Positions 1 through 7,342 of a stretch of 8,817 nt of DNA are shown one piece after another. The notes beneath the pieces were generated by a model. It worked only from the letters and a program-made list of their open reading frames with translations, had not been told where the DNA came from and searched no databases. Positions within the stretch are counted from its first letter, which is position 1, and the number at the start of each line of letters is the position of its first letter. The translations under genes and the position numbers were made by a program. The stretch is taken from NCBI GenBank assembly GCA_934133115.1, contig CAKPAV010000056.1:1-8817 (forward strand). The letters run 5' to 3'. This DNA is from an uncultured Bacilli bacterium (GTDB lineage: Bacteria; Bacillota_I; Bacilli_A; RFN20; CAG-826).

Positions 1-92
1 CCATTAAGTTTGCCAAGATTTTCCATTATTTGAGAAACAAGATCAAACATTTCATCAGTAAGCGTATAAGGTGGGTTATAAGTATTATTCAT
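1..92 (-). CDS. Fic-family protein, N-terminal fragment (cut by window edge)
   Basis: Thirty codons are visible from an ATG at 90-92 before the window ends. The peptide starts MNNTYNPPYTLTDEMFDLVS and continues to a GKLN motif. This 'Y-x-P-P-[FY]-x-[IL]-T' start followed by an amphipathic helix ending in 'LGKL' is, from memory, typical of the N-terminal segment of Fic/DOC-family proteins, which as a family transfer AMP or other nucleotide parts onto protein hydroxyls. The catalytic HPFxxGNGR motif would lie downstream, outside the window, so activity cannot be judged. A good Shine-Dalgarno (AAAGAGGTG, 98-106) lies 5 bases before the ATG and supports the start. The gene runs in the same direction as dnaJ but is separated from it by a terminator and has its own candidate promoter, so it is probably not part of the heat-shock operon. 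The family call rests on a short piece. Confidence 0.65.
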   Translation of the reverse strand, partial: MNNTYNPPYTLTDEMFDLVSQIMENLGKLN

Positions 93-112
93 TTAATCAC
101 CTCTTTCTTTTT

Positions 113-141
113 ATTGTACCTCAAATTTGAATTAATTACAA
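113..141 (-). promoter_or_regulatory. Candidate sigma-A promoter for the Fic-like gene
   Basis: On the minus strand there is TTGTAA (136-141, 4 of 6 to the -35 consensus), a 17-base spacer, and TACAAT (113-118, 5 of 6 to the -10 consensus). The predicted start point is near 106, which just includes the Shine-Dalgarno at 98-106 and gives a very short leader. The 12-bp tandem repeat starts directly upstream of the -35 box. In DNA this AT-rich, chance matches are common, so confidence is modest. Confidence 0.35.
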
Positions 142-188
142 TTATCTTGTATATTATCTTGTATACTATCTTGTATATTTTTTTGTAG
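141..188. repeat. 12-bp tandem repeat, three copies plus a degenerate fourth
   Basis: The plus strand reads ATTATCTTGTAT (141-152), ATTATCTTGTAT (153-164) and ACTATCTTGTAT (165-176), followed by ATTTTTTTGTAG (177-188), which matches the unit at 9 of 12 positions. The first two copies are identical and the third differs by one base. The array sits directly upstream of the candidate -35 box of the Fic-like gene, so it could be a set of regulator-binding sites or an AT-rich UP-like element. It could also be a neutral slippage product. It is far too short and lacks spacers for a CRISPR array. Confidence 0.8.
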
Positions 189-205
189 AAACTTTTAATC
201 GAAAC

Positions 206-233
206 ATCCTAGTTCATTAATATAAACTAGGAT
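206..233. repeat. Inverted repeat, 9-bp perfect stem with 10-base loop
   Basis: ATCCTAGTT (206-214) is the exact reverse complement of AACTAGGAT (225-233), with loop CATTAATATA. There is no run of T directly after the stem on either strand, so it is not a canonical intrinsic terminator. It lies about 30 bases after the stop of the 29-codon ORF and upstream of the 12-bp tandem repeat. It might be a weak terminator for a short transcript or a protein-binding palindrome. The perfect stem is clear; the role is unknown. Confidence 0.5.
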
Positions 234-265
234 TCATAATATTAAACTATATAGTAAAGTTATAA

Positions 266-355
266 TCAATTATGGTGGTTATCCGCTAATTGACGCGATT
301 TTATATATAAATCAATATCATTAATAATATATTTAATATTAAACTTTTCATCCAT
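266..355 (-). CDS. Possible 29-residue small protein
   Basis: An ATG at 353-355 opens a 29-codon frame ending in TGA (266-268). The product starts MDEKFNIKYIINDIDLYIKS and ends in a basic/His stretch (SRQLADNHHN). It is charged and soluble, with no membrane segment, and I do not recognise it. Support for translation is a Shine-Dalgarno-like GTGAGGT (362-368) 6 bases before the ATG and a candidate promoter at 378-405. It lies alone between the dnaJ terminator and the Fic-like gene. It could be a genuine small protein, a leader peptide, the decayed start of a longer gene, or chance. I found no obvious continuation in the other frames after the stop. Confidence 0.3.
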   Translation of the reverse strand: MDEKFNIKYIINDIDLYIKSRQLADNHHN

Positions 356-377
356 AGTTATACCTCACTTTAACTAC

Positions 378-405
378 ATTATAAATCAAAAAAGCACCTA
401 ATCAA
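378..405 (-). promoter_or_regulatory. Weak candidate promoter inside the dnaJ terminator
   Basis: On the minus strand TTGATT (400-405, 4 of 6 to the -35 consensus) is followed after 16 bases by a perfect TATAAT (378-383). The predicted start near 371 is just before the ribosome-binding site of the 29-codon ORF. The -35 box falls within the right arm of the dnaJ terminator hairpin, so the two elements would share bases. Only the -10 box is strong. Confidence 0.3.
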
Positions 406-421
406 ATTACTGACTAAGTGC
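388..421 (-). terminator. Intrinsic terminator of the hrcA-grpE-dnaK-dnaJ operon
   Basis: Read on the minus strand, GCACTTAGTCA pairs with TGATTAGGTGC in an 11-bp stem that includes two G-U wobbles, around a 6-base loop (394-421). A run of six T follows directly (388-393). It starts 8 bases after the dnaJ stop codon. This is a textbook rho-independent terminator and marks the end of the heat-shock operon. Confidence 0.92.
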
Positions 422-428
422 ATTAAAT

Positions 429-1568
429 TTATTTTTTAAACATTTTCTTGAATTTATCAAAGATACTCTCATTCTTACCATCAAGTTCTTTAAACTTTTC
501 AAGTAAAGCTTTTTGTTCTTTACTAATTGAAGTAGGTGTAACAACTTTAATATGAATGAATTGATCACCATATAAGCCTGTACGATAGTTTTTCACACCT
601 TTGCCACGAATCTTTAAGATTTGTCCAGGTTGTGTACCAGCAGGAACTTTAACATCAACTTCACCATATACAGTTGGGACAGTGATAGTAACACCAAGTG
701 TGGCATCAACCATTGAGATAGGAACTTCAATATGAATGTTATCGCCATCCCTTTGGAAGTTAGAATGTTCTTTAATAGTAACTTCGATAATTAAGTCACC
801 ATTAGATCCACCATTAACTCCTCTTTCACCTTTACCAGCGACACGGATTTGTTGACCTTCGTTAATACCAGCAGGTATTTTAATTTCGACATTAGTGTGT
901 TTATGAATGTAACCTTCGCCACCACACTTATCACATTTATTTTTAATAATCTTACCAGTACCACCACAATCAGGACATACAGATTGTGATTCAAAAGTAC
1001 CAAATGGTGTTTGTTGTCTAGTTCTTACTGTACCAGTACCACCACATTTAGAACATGTTTGAATGTCACTTGCAGATTTTGCACCTGTTCCATTACATGC
1101 ATCACATTGTTCATCAATATCAAGTGGAATAGAAATAGTTGTACCATTAATTGCATCCATAAAATTAATACGAACACGCATAAAAGTATCATTACCACGC
1201 ATTGGCCCATTTGCGCTTCTTCTTGAACGGCTTCTGCCGCCACCAAAGAACGAACCAAATATATCGCCTAAATCAACATCTTGGAAGCCACCAAAACCTT
1301 GAGAGAATCCACCAAAACCACCTTGACCACCAGCGGCGTTTTGATCAAATGCCGCATGACCAAATTGATCATATGTTGCACGTTTATTGTCATCATATAA
1401 GACGTCATAAGCTTCTTGTACTTCTTTAAATTTTTCTTCCGCACCTGGCTCTTTATTTAAATCCGGGTGATATTTTTTAGCTAACTTACGGTAGGCACTT
1501 TTAATTTCATCTTTAGAAGCTGTTTTGCTTACGCCTAATACTTCATAATAATCTCTTTTTGTAGCCAT
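429..1568 (-). CDS. dnaJ: Hsp40 co-chaperone DnaJ
   Basis: DnaJ delivers unfolded clients to DnaK and stimulates its ATPase in the cytoplasm. All type I domains are present in 379 residues, a normal length. The J domain spans about residues 5-70 with the HPD motif at 34-36. A Gly/Phe-rich linker runs from about 79 to 111. The zinc-binding domain has four CxxCxGxG repeats at 155-162, 172-179, 198-205 and 212-219, all eight cysteines intact. The C-terminal substrate-binding beta domains follow to about 345, then a lysine-rich tail. The ATG at 1566-1568 has a perfect AAGGAGG Shine-Dalgarno (1578-1584) 9 bases upstream. It is the last gene of the operon, 62 bases after dnaK with a hairpin between them, and a strong terminator follows it. 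Confidence 0.97.
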   Translation of the reverse strand: MATKRDYYEVLGVSKTASKDEIKSAYRKLAKKYHPDLNKEPGAEEKFKEVQEAYDVLYDDNKRATYDQFGHAAFDQNAAGGQGGFGGFSQGFGGFQDVDLGDIFGSFFGGGRSRSRRSANGPMRGNDTFMRVRINFMDAINGTTISIPLDIDEQCDACNGTGAKSASDIQTCSKCGGTGTVRTRQQTPFGTFESQSVCPDCGGTGKIIKNKCDKCGGEGYIHKHTNVEIKIPAGINEGQQIRVAGKGERGVNGGSNGDLIIEVTIKEHSNFQRDGDNIHIEVPISMVDATLGVTITVPTVYGEVDVKVPAGTQPGQILKIRGKGVKNYRTGLYGDQFIHIKVVTPTSISKEQKALLEKFKELDGKNESIFDKFKKMFKK

Positions 1569-1597
1569 TGTTAACTCCCTCCTTTAATCGATATAAT

Positions 1598-1617
1598 GGG
1601 GCAAGAACACTTGCCCC
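1598..1617. repeat. Perfect hairpin in the dnaK-dnaJ intergenic space
   Basis: GGGGCAAG (1598-1605) and CTTGCCCC (1610-1617) form a perfect 8-bp stem with a 4-base loop. It stands out because this GC-rich block sits in very AT-rich DNA. In the minus-strand transcript it is followed by ATTATAT instead of a T-run, so it is not a full intrinsic terminator. It lies 13 bases after the dnaK stop and 13 bases before the dnaJ Shine-Dalgarno. It may lower readthrough, protect the upstream hrcA-grpE-dnaK message from 3' decay, or mark a processing site; the sequence does not decide between these. Confidence 0.75.
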
Positions 1618-1630
1618 AAAATAAGGTTAA

Positions 1631-3484
<1,854 letters not shown>

Positions 3485-3488
3485 TCAT

Positions 3489-4085
3489 TTAGTCTTTTGG
3501 ACTATTATTTTCTTTATTTTCACTAACGTTTTCGTTAGTTTCTTTAACTTCTTTTTTACGAGCTACAACAACCATTGCTGGACGAATCACACGATCCTTA
3601 AGTTTATATCCAGCAGATAATACTTTAACAATAGTATTAGGTTCTTGATCGCTTTCTTCAGTAGATAATGCATGCATATAAGAAGCATCAAATTTATCAT
3701 TAATATTTGGTTCTAATTTAATAACTCCTTCGCTTTCTAACGCACTAATGAGATTTTTATAAATATATTCAAATCCGGTTAGGAAGTTTTGCATTTTTGC
3801 ATCATCTGGTTTAATTTGTAAAGCACAATGGAATGAATCAAGCGCTGGCATCAAATTTTCAATAAAACCTGCAGCACGATATTTAATCATTTCGGCATGT
3901 TCTTTATCATAAAGTTTCTTAGTGTTTTGCGTATCAGCATAAGCCATATAATACTTATTTTTCCACTCTTCCGCTTCTTTTTTAGCCTTTGCTAATTCTT
4001 CTTCGAGCTTTTCAATTTTACTTTTTTCTTTACGAGATAATTTTTCATCTTTTATCTCAGTTTGTTCCTTTTCTTTCTCTTCCAT
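3489..4085 (-). CDS. grpE: Nucleotide exchange factor GrpE
   Basis: GrpE releases ADP from DnaK and so resets the chaperone cycle; it works as a dimer. The 198-residue product has a charged, mostly Lys/Glu N-terminus and a predicted long coiled-coil helix (about 17-70, containing a MAYADTQNTKK segment like the family's 'RA-DF-NY-KR' motif). The C-terminal beta domain carries the family signature at about 126-175: PNINDKFD, a following His, then VLSAGYKLKDRVIRPAMVVV. I chose the ATG at 4083-4085 because AAAGGAAAGGAA (4091-4102) lies just upstream. An in-frame TTG at 4106 would add seven residues but lacks a ribosome-binding site. The start overlaps the end of hrcA by 29 bases, suggesting translational coupling. 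The Glu/Asn-rich C-terminal tail is probably disordered. Confidence 0.96.
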   Translation of the reverse strand: MEEKEKEQTEIKDEKLSRKEKSKIEKLEEELAKAKKEAEEWKNKYYMAYADTQNTKKLYDKEHAEMIKYRAAGFIENLMPALDSFHCALQIKPDDAKMQNFLTGFEYIYKNLISALESEGVIKLEPNINDKFDASYMHALSTEESDQEPNTIVKVLSAGYKLKDRVIRPAMVVVARKKEVKETNENVSENKENNSPKD

Positions 4086-5106
4086 TTTGATTCCTTTCCT
4101 TTGCAAAATATTTTTCTAGTTCACTTGCGACATACTCAAGCGCACTAATGACTTTTTGATAATCCATTCTTTTTGGACCAACAAGAGCAATAGTACCTTC
4201 ATCTTGACCTGGCATTTTGATTTTGGATGTGATGATTGACATATCACCATATTCATCATCTTCATCACCAATGTTAACATTTAGGCCTTTATCGCTATCA
4301 TCAGTAAGCATTTGACGCATTTCACTTGGTGAATTAAAAAGTTTGATTAAGCGTTTAAGTTTATCCGCATCACTTGTTAAATCTGGTTGATTAAGTAACT
4401 CATTTTTACCAAATAAGGAAACTCGATCACGCGCAAACTTCAAGAATGCTTCCATAAACACTTGATAGATGACATCATTGCTTGTGACATAATCTTGAAT
4501 TAAGGGCTTCATTGCTTCCATCTTTTCAATTAGTCCACTTACTGGTGTACCAACTAAACGAGAATTAAGCAATTTGACACAACTTTCAATATCATTAAGT
4601 TCAACATCATCATCGAAGATAAATGTCTTGTTTTCAACATAACCTCTATCAGTAACAAATACCACTGTTGCAGTATTTGTCGAAATAGGAATTACTTGAA
4701 CAGAAATAAGATGTTCATCTTCGGCATTTGGACCAAGGACCACAGTTGCTAAGTTCGTCATATGCGATAAGATTTGACAAGATTGAGTAATTACTTGATC
4801 TGCTGTTAGAGTTTTTTCATTTAGCAGGGTAGCAATTTGATTTTTAATTTTTGAATCAACTGTCTCTTCGCGCAAATAATCAATATAGTAACGATATCCT
4901 TTCGAAGAAGGAACACGTCCGCTTGAAGTATGAGTCTTTTCTAGGAACCCTTCTTTTTCAAGAGCGTTCATCTCACTTCGAATCGTGGCACTTGAAACAT
5001 CAAGTCCATATTCTTCAATTAAAGTTTGACTACCAACTGGCGTTGCATCTTTAATAAAGTGTTCAACTATTAGTTTTAAGATATAGTCTCTACGACTCAA
5101 ACTCAT
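4057..5106 (-). CDS. hrcA: Heat-inducible transcription repressor HrcA
   Basis: HrcA binds CIRCE operators and represses class I heat-shock genes. In the studied Bacillota its active folding depends on the GroE chaperonin. The 349-residue protein has an N-terminal winged helix (about 1-80) with the family segments TPVGSQTLIEEYGLDVSSAT and SSGRVPSSKGYRYYIDYL, a GAF-like central domain with its inserted dimerisation part, and the conserved C-terminal VGPKRMDYQKV block. The ATG at 5104-5106 follows AAGGTG (5112-5117) at a short 5-base spacing. The last residues (about NQNGRERKGTN) extend into the grpE overlap and look like a tail beyond the conserved fold. It is the first gene of the operon and sits directly behind two CIRCE sites, so it should repress itself. 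It stops with TGA. Confidence 0.97.
   Translation of the reverse strand: MSLSRRDYILKLIVEHFIKDATPVGSQTLIEEYGLDVSSATIRSEMNALEKEGFLEKTHTSSGRVPSSKGYRYYIDYLREETVDSKIKNQIATLLNEKTLTADQVITQSCQILSHMTNLATVVLGPNAEDEHLISVQVIPISTNTATVVFVTDRGYVENKTFIFDDDVELNDIESCVKLLNSRLVGTPVSGLIEKMEAMKPLIQDYVTSNDVIYQVFMEAFLKFARDRVSLFGKNELLNQPDLTSDADKLKRLIKLFNSPSEMRQMLTDDSDKGLNVNIGDEDDEYGDMSIITSKIKMPGQDEGTIALVGPKRMDYQKVISALEYVASELEKYFAKERNQNGRERKGTN
4091..4102 (-). promoter_or_regulatory. Ribosome-binding site that fixes the grpE start
   Basis: AAAGGAAAGGAA on the minus strand ends about 5 bases before the ATG at 4083-4085. It lies inside the hrcA coding region. The competing upstream TTG at 4106 has no purine-rich site in front of it, so the ATG is the better start. 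Confidence 0.75.
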
Positions 5107-5119
5107 AACTTCACCTTCT

Positions 5120-5146
5120 TTAGCACTCTTTATCTTCCAGTGCTAA
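5120..5146. promoter_or_regulatory. CIRCE operator, promoter-proximal copy (HrcA site)
   Basis: TTAGCACTC (5120-5128), a 9-base spacer, then CAGTGCTAA (5138-5146). This matches the CIRCE consensus TTAGCACTC-N9-GAGTGCTAA at 17 of 18 arm positions. It spans roughly -2 to +25 relative to the predicted start point (near 5144), so bound HrcA would block initiation. The element also lies in the leader mRNA, 14 bases before the hrcA ATG, where the arms could fold over the region next to the ribosome-binding site. Confidence 0.95.
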
Positions 5147-5150
5147 TTAT

Positions 5151-5178
5151 ATTATATGCTAAATTTTAGCACTGTCAA
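5151..5178 (-). promoter_or_regulatory. Sigma-A promoter of the heat-shock operon
   Basis: On the minus strand a perfect TTGACA (5173-5178) is followed after 16 bases by a perfect TATAAT (5151-5156). A second TATAAT overlaps it at 5146-5151, but the spacing to the -35 box would be 21 bases, so the first is preferred. The -35 box lies inside the upstream CIRCE and the start point inside the downstream CIRCE. A consensus promoter under tight repression is the usual design for class I heat-shock genes. Confidence 0.92.
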
Positions 5179-5192
5179 CCAAAAAGTGCTAA
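5166..5192. promoter_or_regulatory. CIRCE operator, upstream copy over the -35 box
   Basis: TTAGCACTG (5166-5174), a 9-base spacer, then AAGTGCTAA (5184-5192). Each arm has one mismatch to the consensus (16 of 18). Its centre is 46 bp from the centre of the other CIRCE. It covers the -35 hexamer at 5173-5178, so HrcA bound here would compete directly with RNA polymerase. Confidence 0.93.
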
Positions 5193-5355
5193 TTTTTTTA
5201 TTTTTTTTACTTTTTATAAACGTTTTATATTTGTCATCAATAAAAAACACTGATATCATCGCTATTTTTATGATTTTATTACTTTTAACTTTTTTTATTA
5301 TGTTTTTACATATAATAAGGAAAAATATATTAAAACTCTTATAAATAACAATTTT
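5193..5355. other. AT-rich spacer with no recognisable feature
   Basis: Between the upstream CIRCE and the terminator of the preceding gene, the plus strand is rich in T runs and the minus strand in A runs. A short TTATTAT/ATAATAA inverted repeat near 5295-5316 has no GC content worth trusting. A plus-strand open frame here (from 5156) starts inside the hrcA promoter and is rejected. The A-rich minus strand upstream of the -35 box could act as an UP element, but nothing specific supports this. Confidence 0.5.
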
Positions 5356-5388
5356 AAAAGGCTAGACACAGTTAATGCCTAACCTTTT
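5356..5388 (-). terminator. Terminator after the triple-module surface protein gene
   Basis: On the minus strand AAAAGGTTAG and CTAGCCTTTT form a 10-bp stem around a 13-base loop, with one G-U wobble. The left arm starts with A4 and the right arm ends in T4, the usual A-stem-T layout. In a plus-strand transcript the same position would be a C-A mismatch, which points to the minus strand as the functional one. It lies 33 bases after the stop of the preceding gene. The T-run is short, so efficiency may be moderate. Confidence 0.72.
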
Positions 5389-5421
5389 ATCAAATTTTAG
5401 TCTTATAGTTATCTAAAATTA

Positions 5422-7341
5422 TTATTTAGAATAATTAGATGCCATAAATTGAAATGAATCAATATTTGTAACGCCATTCAATAATCTAATGGTTAATATA
5501 TGTTGTCCTTTAGTTAGCTCAGCACTTCCAGCATTATATTTATTCCAATTCCAATATTCAGAAGCATCACTAGGTTTTAAAATAAGTGAAGTATCATTAT
5601 CTTCAAGTTTTTTGTTATCCAAACTTACTTCATATGCTTCTGAACCTTTAACAGCGATTGGTGAAGCACAAACAATATCGAATTCAAACTTACATGAACC
5701 CAAAGTTTCAAACGGAATATTAATTACGCATCCTTCATTTAAAGCGCATAAATTTCTACCAGACAATTCTTCAATTGCGGTTGCGCTACTGGTTGTCCAA
5801 GATTCAATTGGATCTCTTCCAACATTCACGAAGTCTGCACGAACTGACCAACCAGTTCTATTAAGTAAACCAGATTCTCCTTGAAGCACTTGTGTTCCAT
5901 TGCCTTTAATAGTAATTACACCATTTTCATTATCTTGGTAATCAGTAGTTACAAATTCGATACCATATATATTAAGTGATTTTTTAACTGTAATTGTTAA
6001 TATGTGGCTACCTTTTGTTAAATCAATTGTACCAGCATTCCATGATTTCCAATTCCAATAATGGGACACCGCTTCATCAGCGCCTAATTTAAGCGTTGCA
6101 TCTAATCCAAAATCTTCGGCATTTAATATTGTATTATCAATTTGAACTTTTAGGCAATCATTTACAAGTTCATTATTTGCTAACGATACAATAGGTTTAA
6201 TACTTACCTTTGCTCGTCCTTTTAAGCCAATTGGGAAAATAATCTTTGTTCCTCCGGCTAAATGACCTATCGATTGACCGCTAGTCTCTTGTAAATATGT
6301 TGGCCCACTGTTCGTCCAGTTTTCTACAAATTCGAAGCTTTCACTATCCTTAATCCAGGTTGTACGATCAAGTGATTGGTCAGTAGCAAGAAGCATTTGC
6401 GTTCCATCACTACTTATATTAACAGTATCGCCATCTTCCATATCCGTTGCGACTAGTTTAAACGAATCTAAGTTTGGTAATTTAAAATCAGTAACTGTAA
6501 TAGTAAAGATGTGTTCACCAGCTGTAATAGGATATGTTCCCATACTCCAATCTTGCCAGTTAAAATACATTGCGCCAGTATCACTACCATCAAGGTGTGT
6601 TAATACTAGTGCTTTATCTACATCATCTTTTACTTCACCATCTAATCTAAATTCAAGTAATTCTGATGGCTTTTTGTTATCATACATTGCCATTCTTGCT
6701 GAAATATTAATATTACAATCTTTTGCTACACTAAATTTAAAGCCAAGAACACTTCCTACTGCAATATTACAAATTGATTTACCACTTGATGGATTGACTC
6801 TAGTATTTGTCCAACTTTCCACATATTTGGTAACTTCATTGACTCCATCATAATGACCTGCTGACCAAGCTGTATCAGCCTCGATATAACCATCTAATGG
6901 AATATTTGGGTCTTCGGCTTCAACAATAAAAGCACCATTACGATTAATTTTTAAAATATTTGCAAAGCCAAGAACTTTAATTGGAATTTGGAAAACAAAA
7001 TCACCATATTTGACATCAATAGTAGTATCAGTTTTTAATAAAGGTCTCGTAGTAACTAATTCAAAATTCTTCTTAGCTATTTTTTTAATCCCCTTTTGTG
7101 TTATTAAACACATAAGCCCATCAATATTAGCAATTTCTCCTTCTTGATATACAGATTTGCTAGGTGCGTTAATAACTTTAACTGCTGTTACACCTGTTAA
7201 ATCATCTTCTATTTCAATATTACTAGTTTTGTTATCGCCTAAGCCATTTGCAGTTAATACGACAGCCGGAATAATTAATCCAATATTCACCGCACCTAAA
7301 ACTGAAAGAACAATTATATTACGTAATTTCATTTTTTTCAT
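5422..7341 (-). CDS. Membrane-anchored surface protein with three CBM6/35-like modules
   Basis: A 639-residue exported protein, probably binding polysaccharide at the cell surface; it has no catalytic domain that I recognise. A basic start (MKKMKLR) and a hydrophobic helix at about 8-31 form a signal or signal-anchor, without a lipobox. Residues about 50-125 resemble a bacterial Ig-like domain. Three related beta-sandwich modules follow at about 136-300, 308-467 and 475-636. Each has an SW/NWT turn near an 'SG[KQR]' motif and ends in a block such as YWNWKSWNAG, then LTxGxHILTI and an IDSF-like strand. These end blocks start at 259, 428 and 597, exactly 169 residues apart. Module 1 keeps the 'EAE' typical of CBM6/35 (141-143); modules 2 and 3 do not. 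It starts one base after the upstream GH3 stop, with ribosome-binding site GAGGAG, so the two are co-transcribed. Eight cysteines are present. The ligand is unknown, and the CBM family assignment is by pattern only. Confidence 0.75.
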   Translation of the reverse strand: MKKMKLRNIIVLSVLGAVNIGLIIPAVVLTANGLGDNKTSNIEIEDDLTGVTAVKVINAPSKSVYQEGEIANIDGLMCLITQKGIKKIAKKNFELVTTRPLLKTDTTIDVKYGDFVFQIPIKVLGFANILKINRNGAFIVEAEDPNIPLDGYIEADTAWSAGHYDGVNEVTKYVESWTNTRVNPSSGKSICNIAVGSVLGFKFSVAKDCNINISARMAMYDNKKPSELLEFRLDGEVKDDVDKALVLTHLDGSDTGAMYFNWQDWSMGTYPITAGEHIFTITVTDFKLPNLDSFKLVATDMEDGDTVNISSDGTQMLLATDQSLDRTTWIKDSESFEFVENWTNSGPTYLQETSGQSIGHLAGGTKIIFPIGLKGRAKVSIKPIVSLANNELVNDCLKVQIDNTILNAEDFGLDATLKLGADEAVSHYWNWKSWNAGTIDLTKGSHILTITVKKSLNIYGIEFVTTDYQDNENGVITIKGNGTQVLQGESGLLNRTGWSVRADFVNVGRDPIESWTTSSATAIEELSGRNLCALNEGCVINIPFETLGSCKFEFDIVCASPIAVKGSEAYEVSLDNKKLEDNDTSLILKPSDASEYWNWNKYNAGSAELTKGQHILTIRLLNGVTNIDSFQFMASNYSK

Positions 7342-7342
7342 A

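Noticed and set aside
141..188. CRISPR-like array
   Set aside because: The 12-base units are directly abutting with no spacers, so this is a simple tandem repeat.
791..1429. Several overlapping open frames on both strands within dnaJ
   Set aside because: They are shadows of the zinc-finger and Gly/Phe regions of dnaJ, whose frame is certain from its four CxxCxGxG motifs.
4057..4059. Mycoplasma-type code in which TGA encodes Trp
   Set aside because: hrcA ends at TGA right after its conserved C-terminal block, and the tryptophans checked are TGG.
4086..4106. Longer grpE start at a TTG (4104-4106)
   Set aside because: It has no Shine-Dalgarno, while the ATG at 4083-4085 has a good one; the extra seven residues are not part of the GrpE fold.
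5295..5316. TTATTAT/ATAATAA hairpin as a terminator or operator
   Set aside because: The stem is only A-T pairs in A/T-run DNA and is expected by chance.
5156..5344. Plus-strand open frame of 62 codons encoding a very hydrophobic peptide
   Set aside because: It starts inside the -10 box of the hrcA promoter, has no ribosome-binding site, and its Phe/Leu/Ile richness simply reflects T-rich DNA.
5489..5884. Plus-strand open frame of 131 codons opposite the triple-module protein gene
   Set aside because: It is antisense to a well-supported gene with clear repeat structure, and no ribosome-binding site or recognisable domain was seen.
6509..6853. Plus-strand open frame of 114 codons opposite the same gene
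   Set aside because: It is an antisense shadow of the first carbohydrate-binding-like module, with a low-complexity Ser/Leu/Thr composition.
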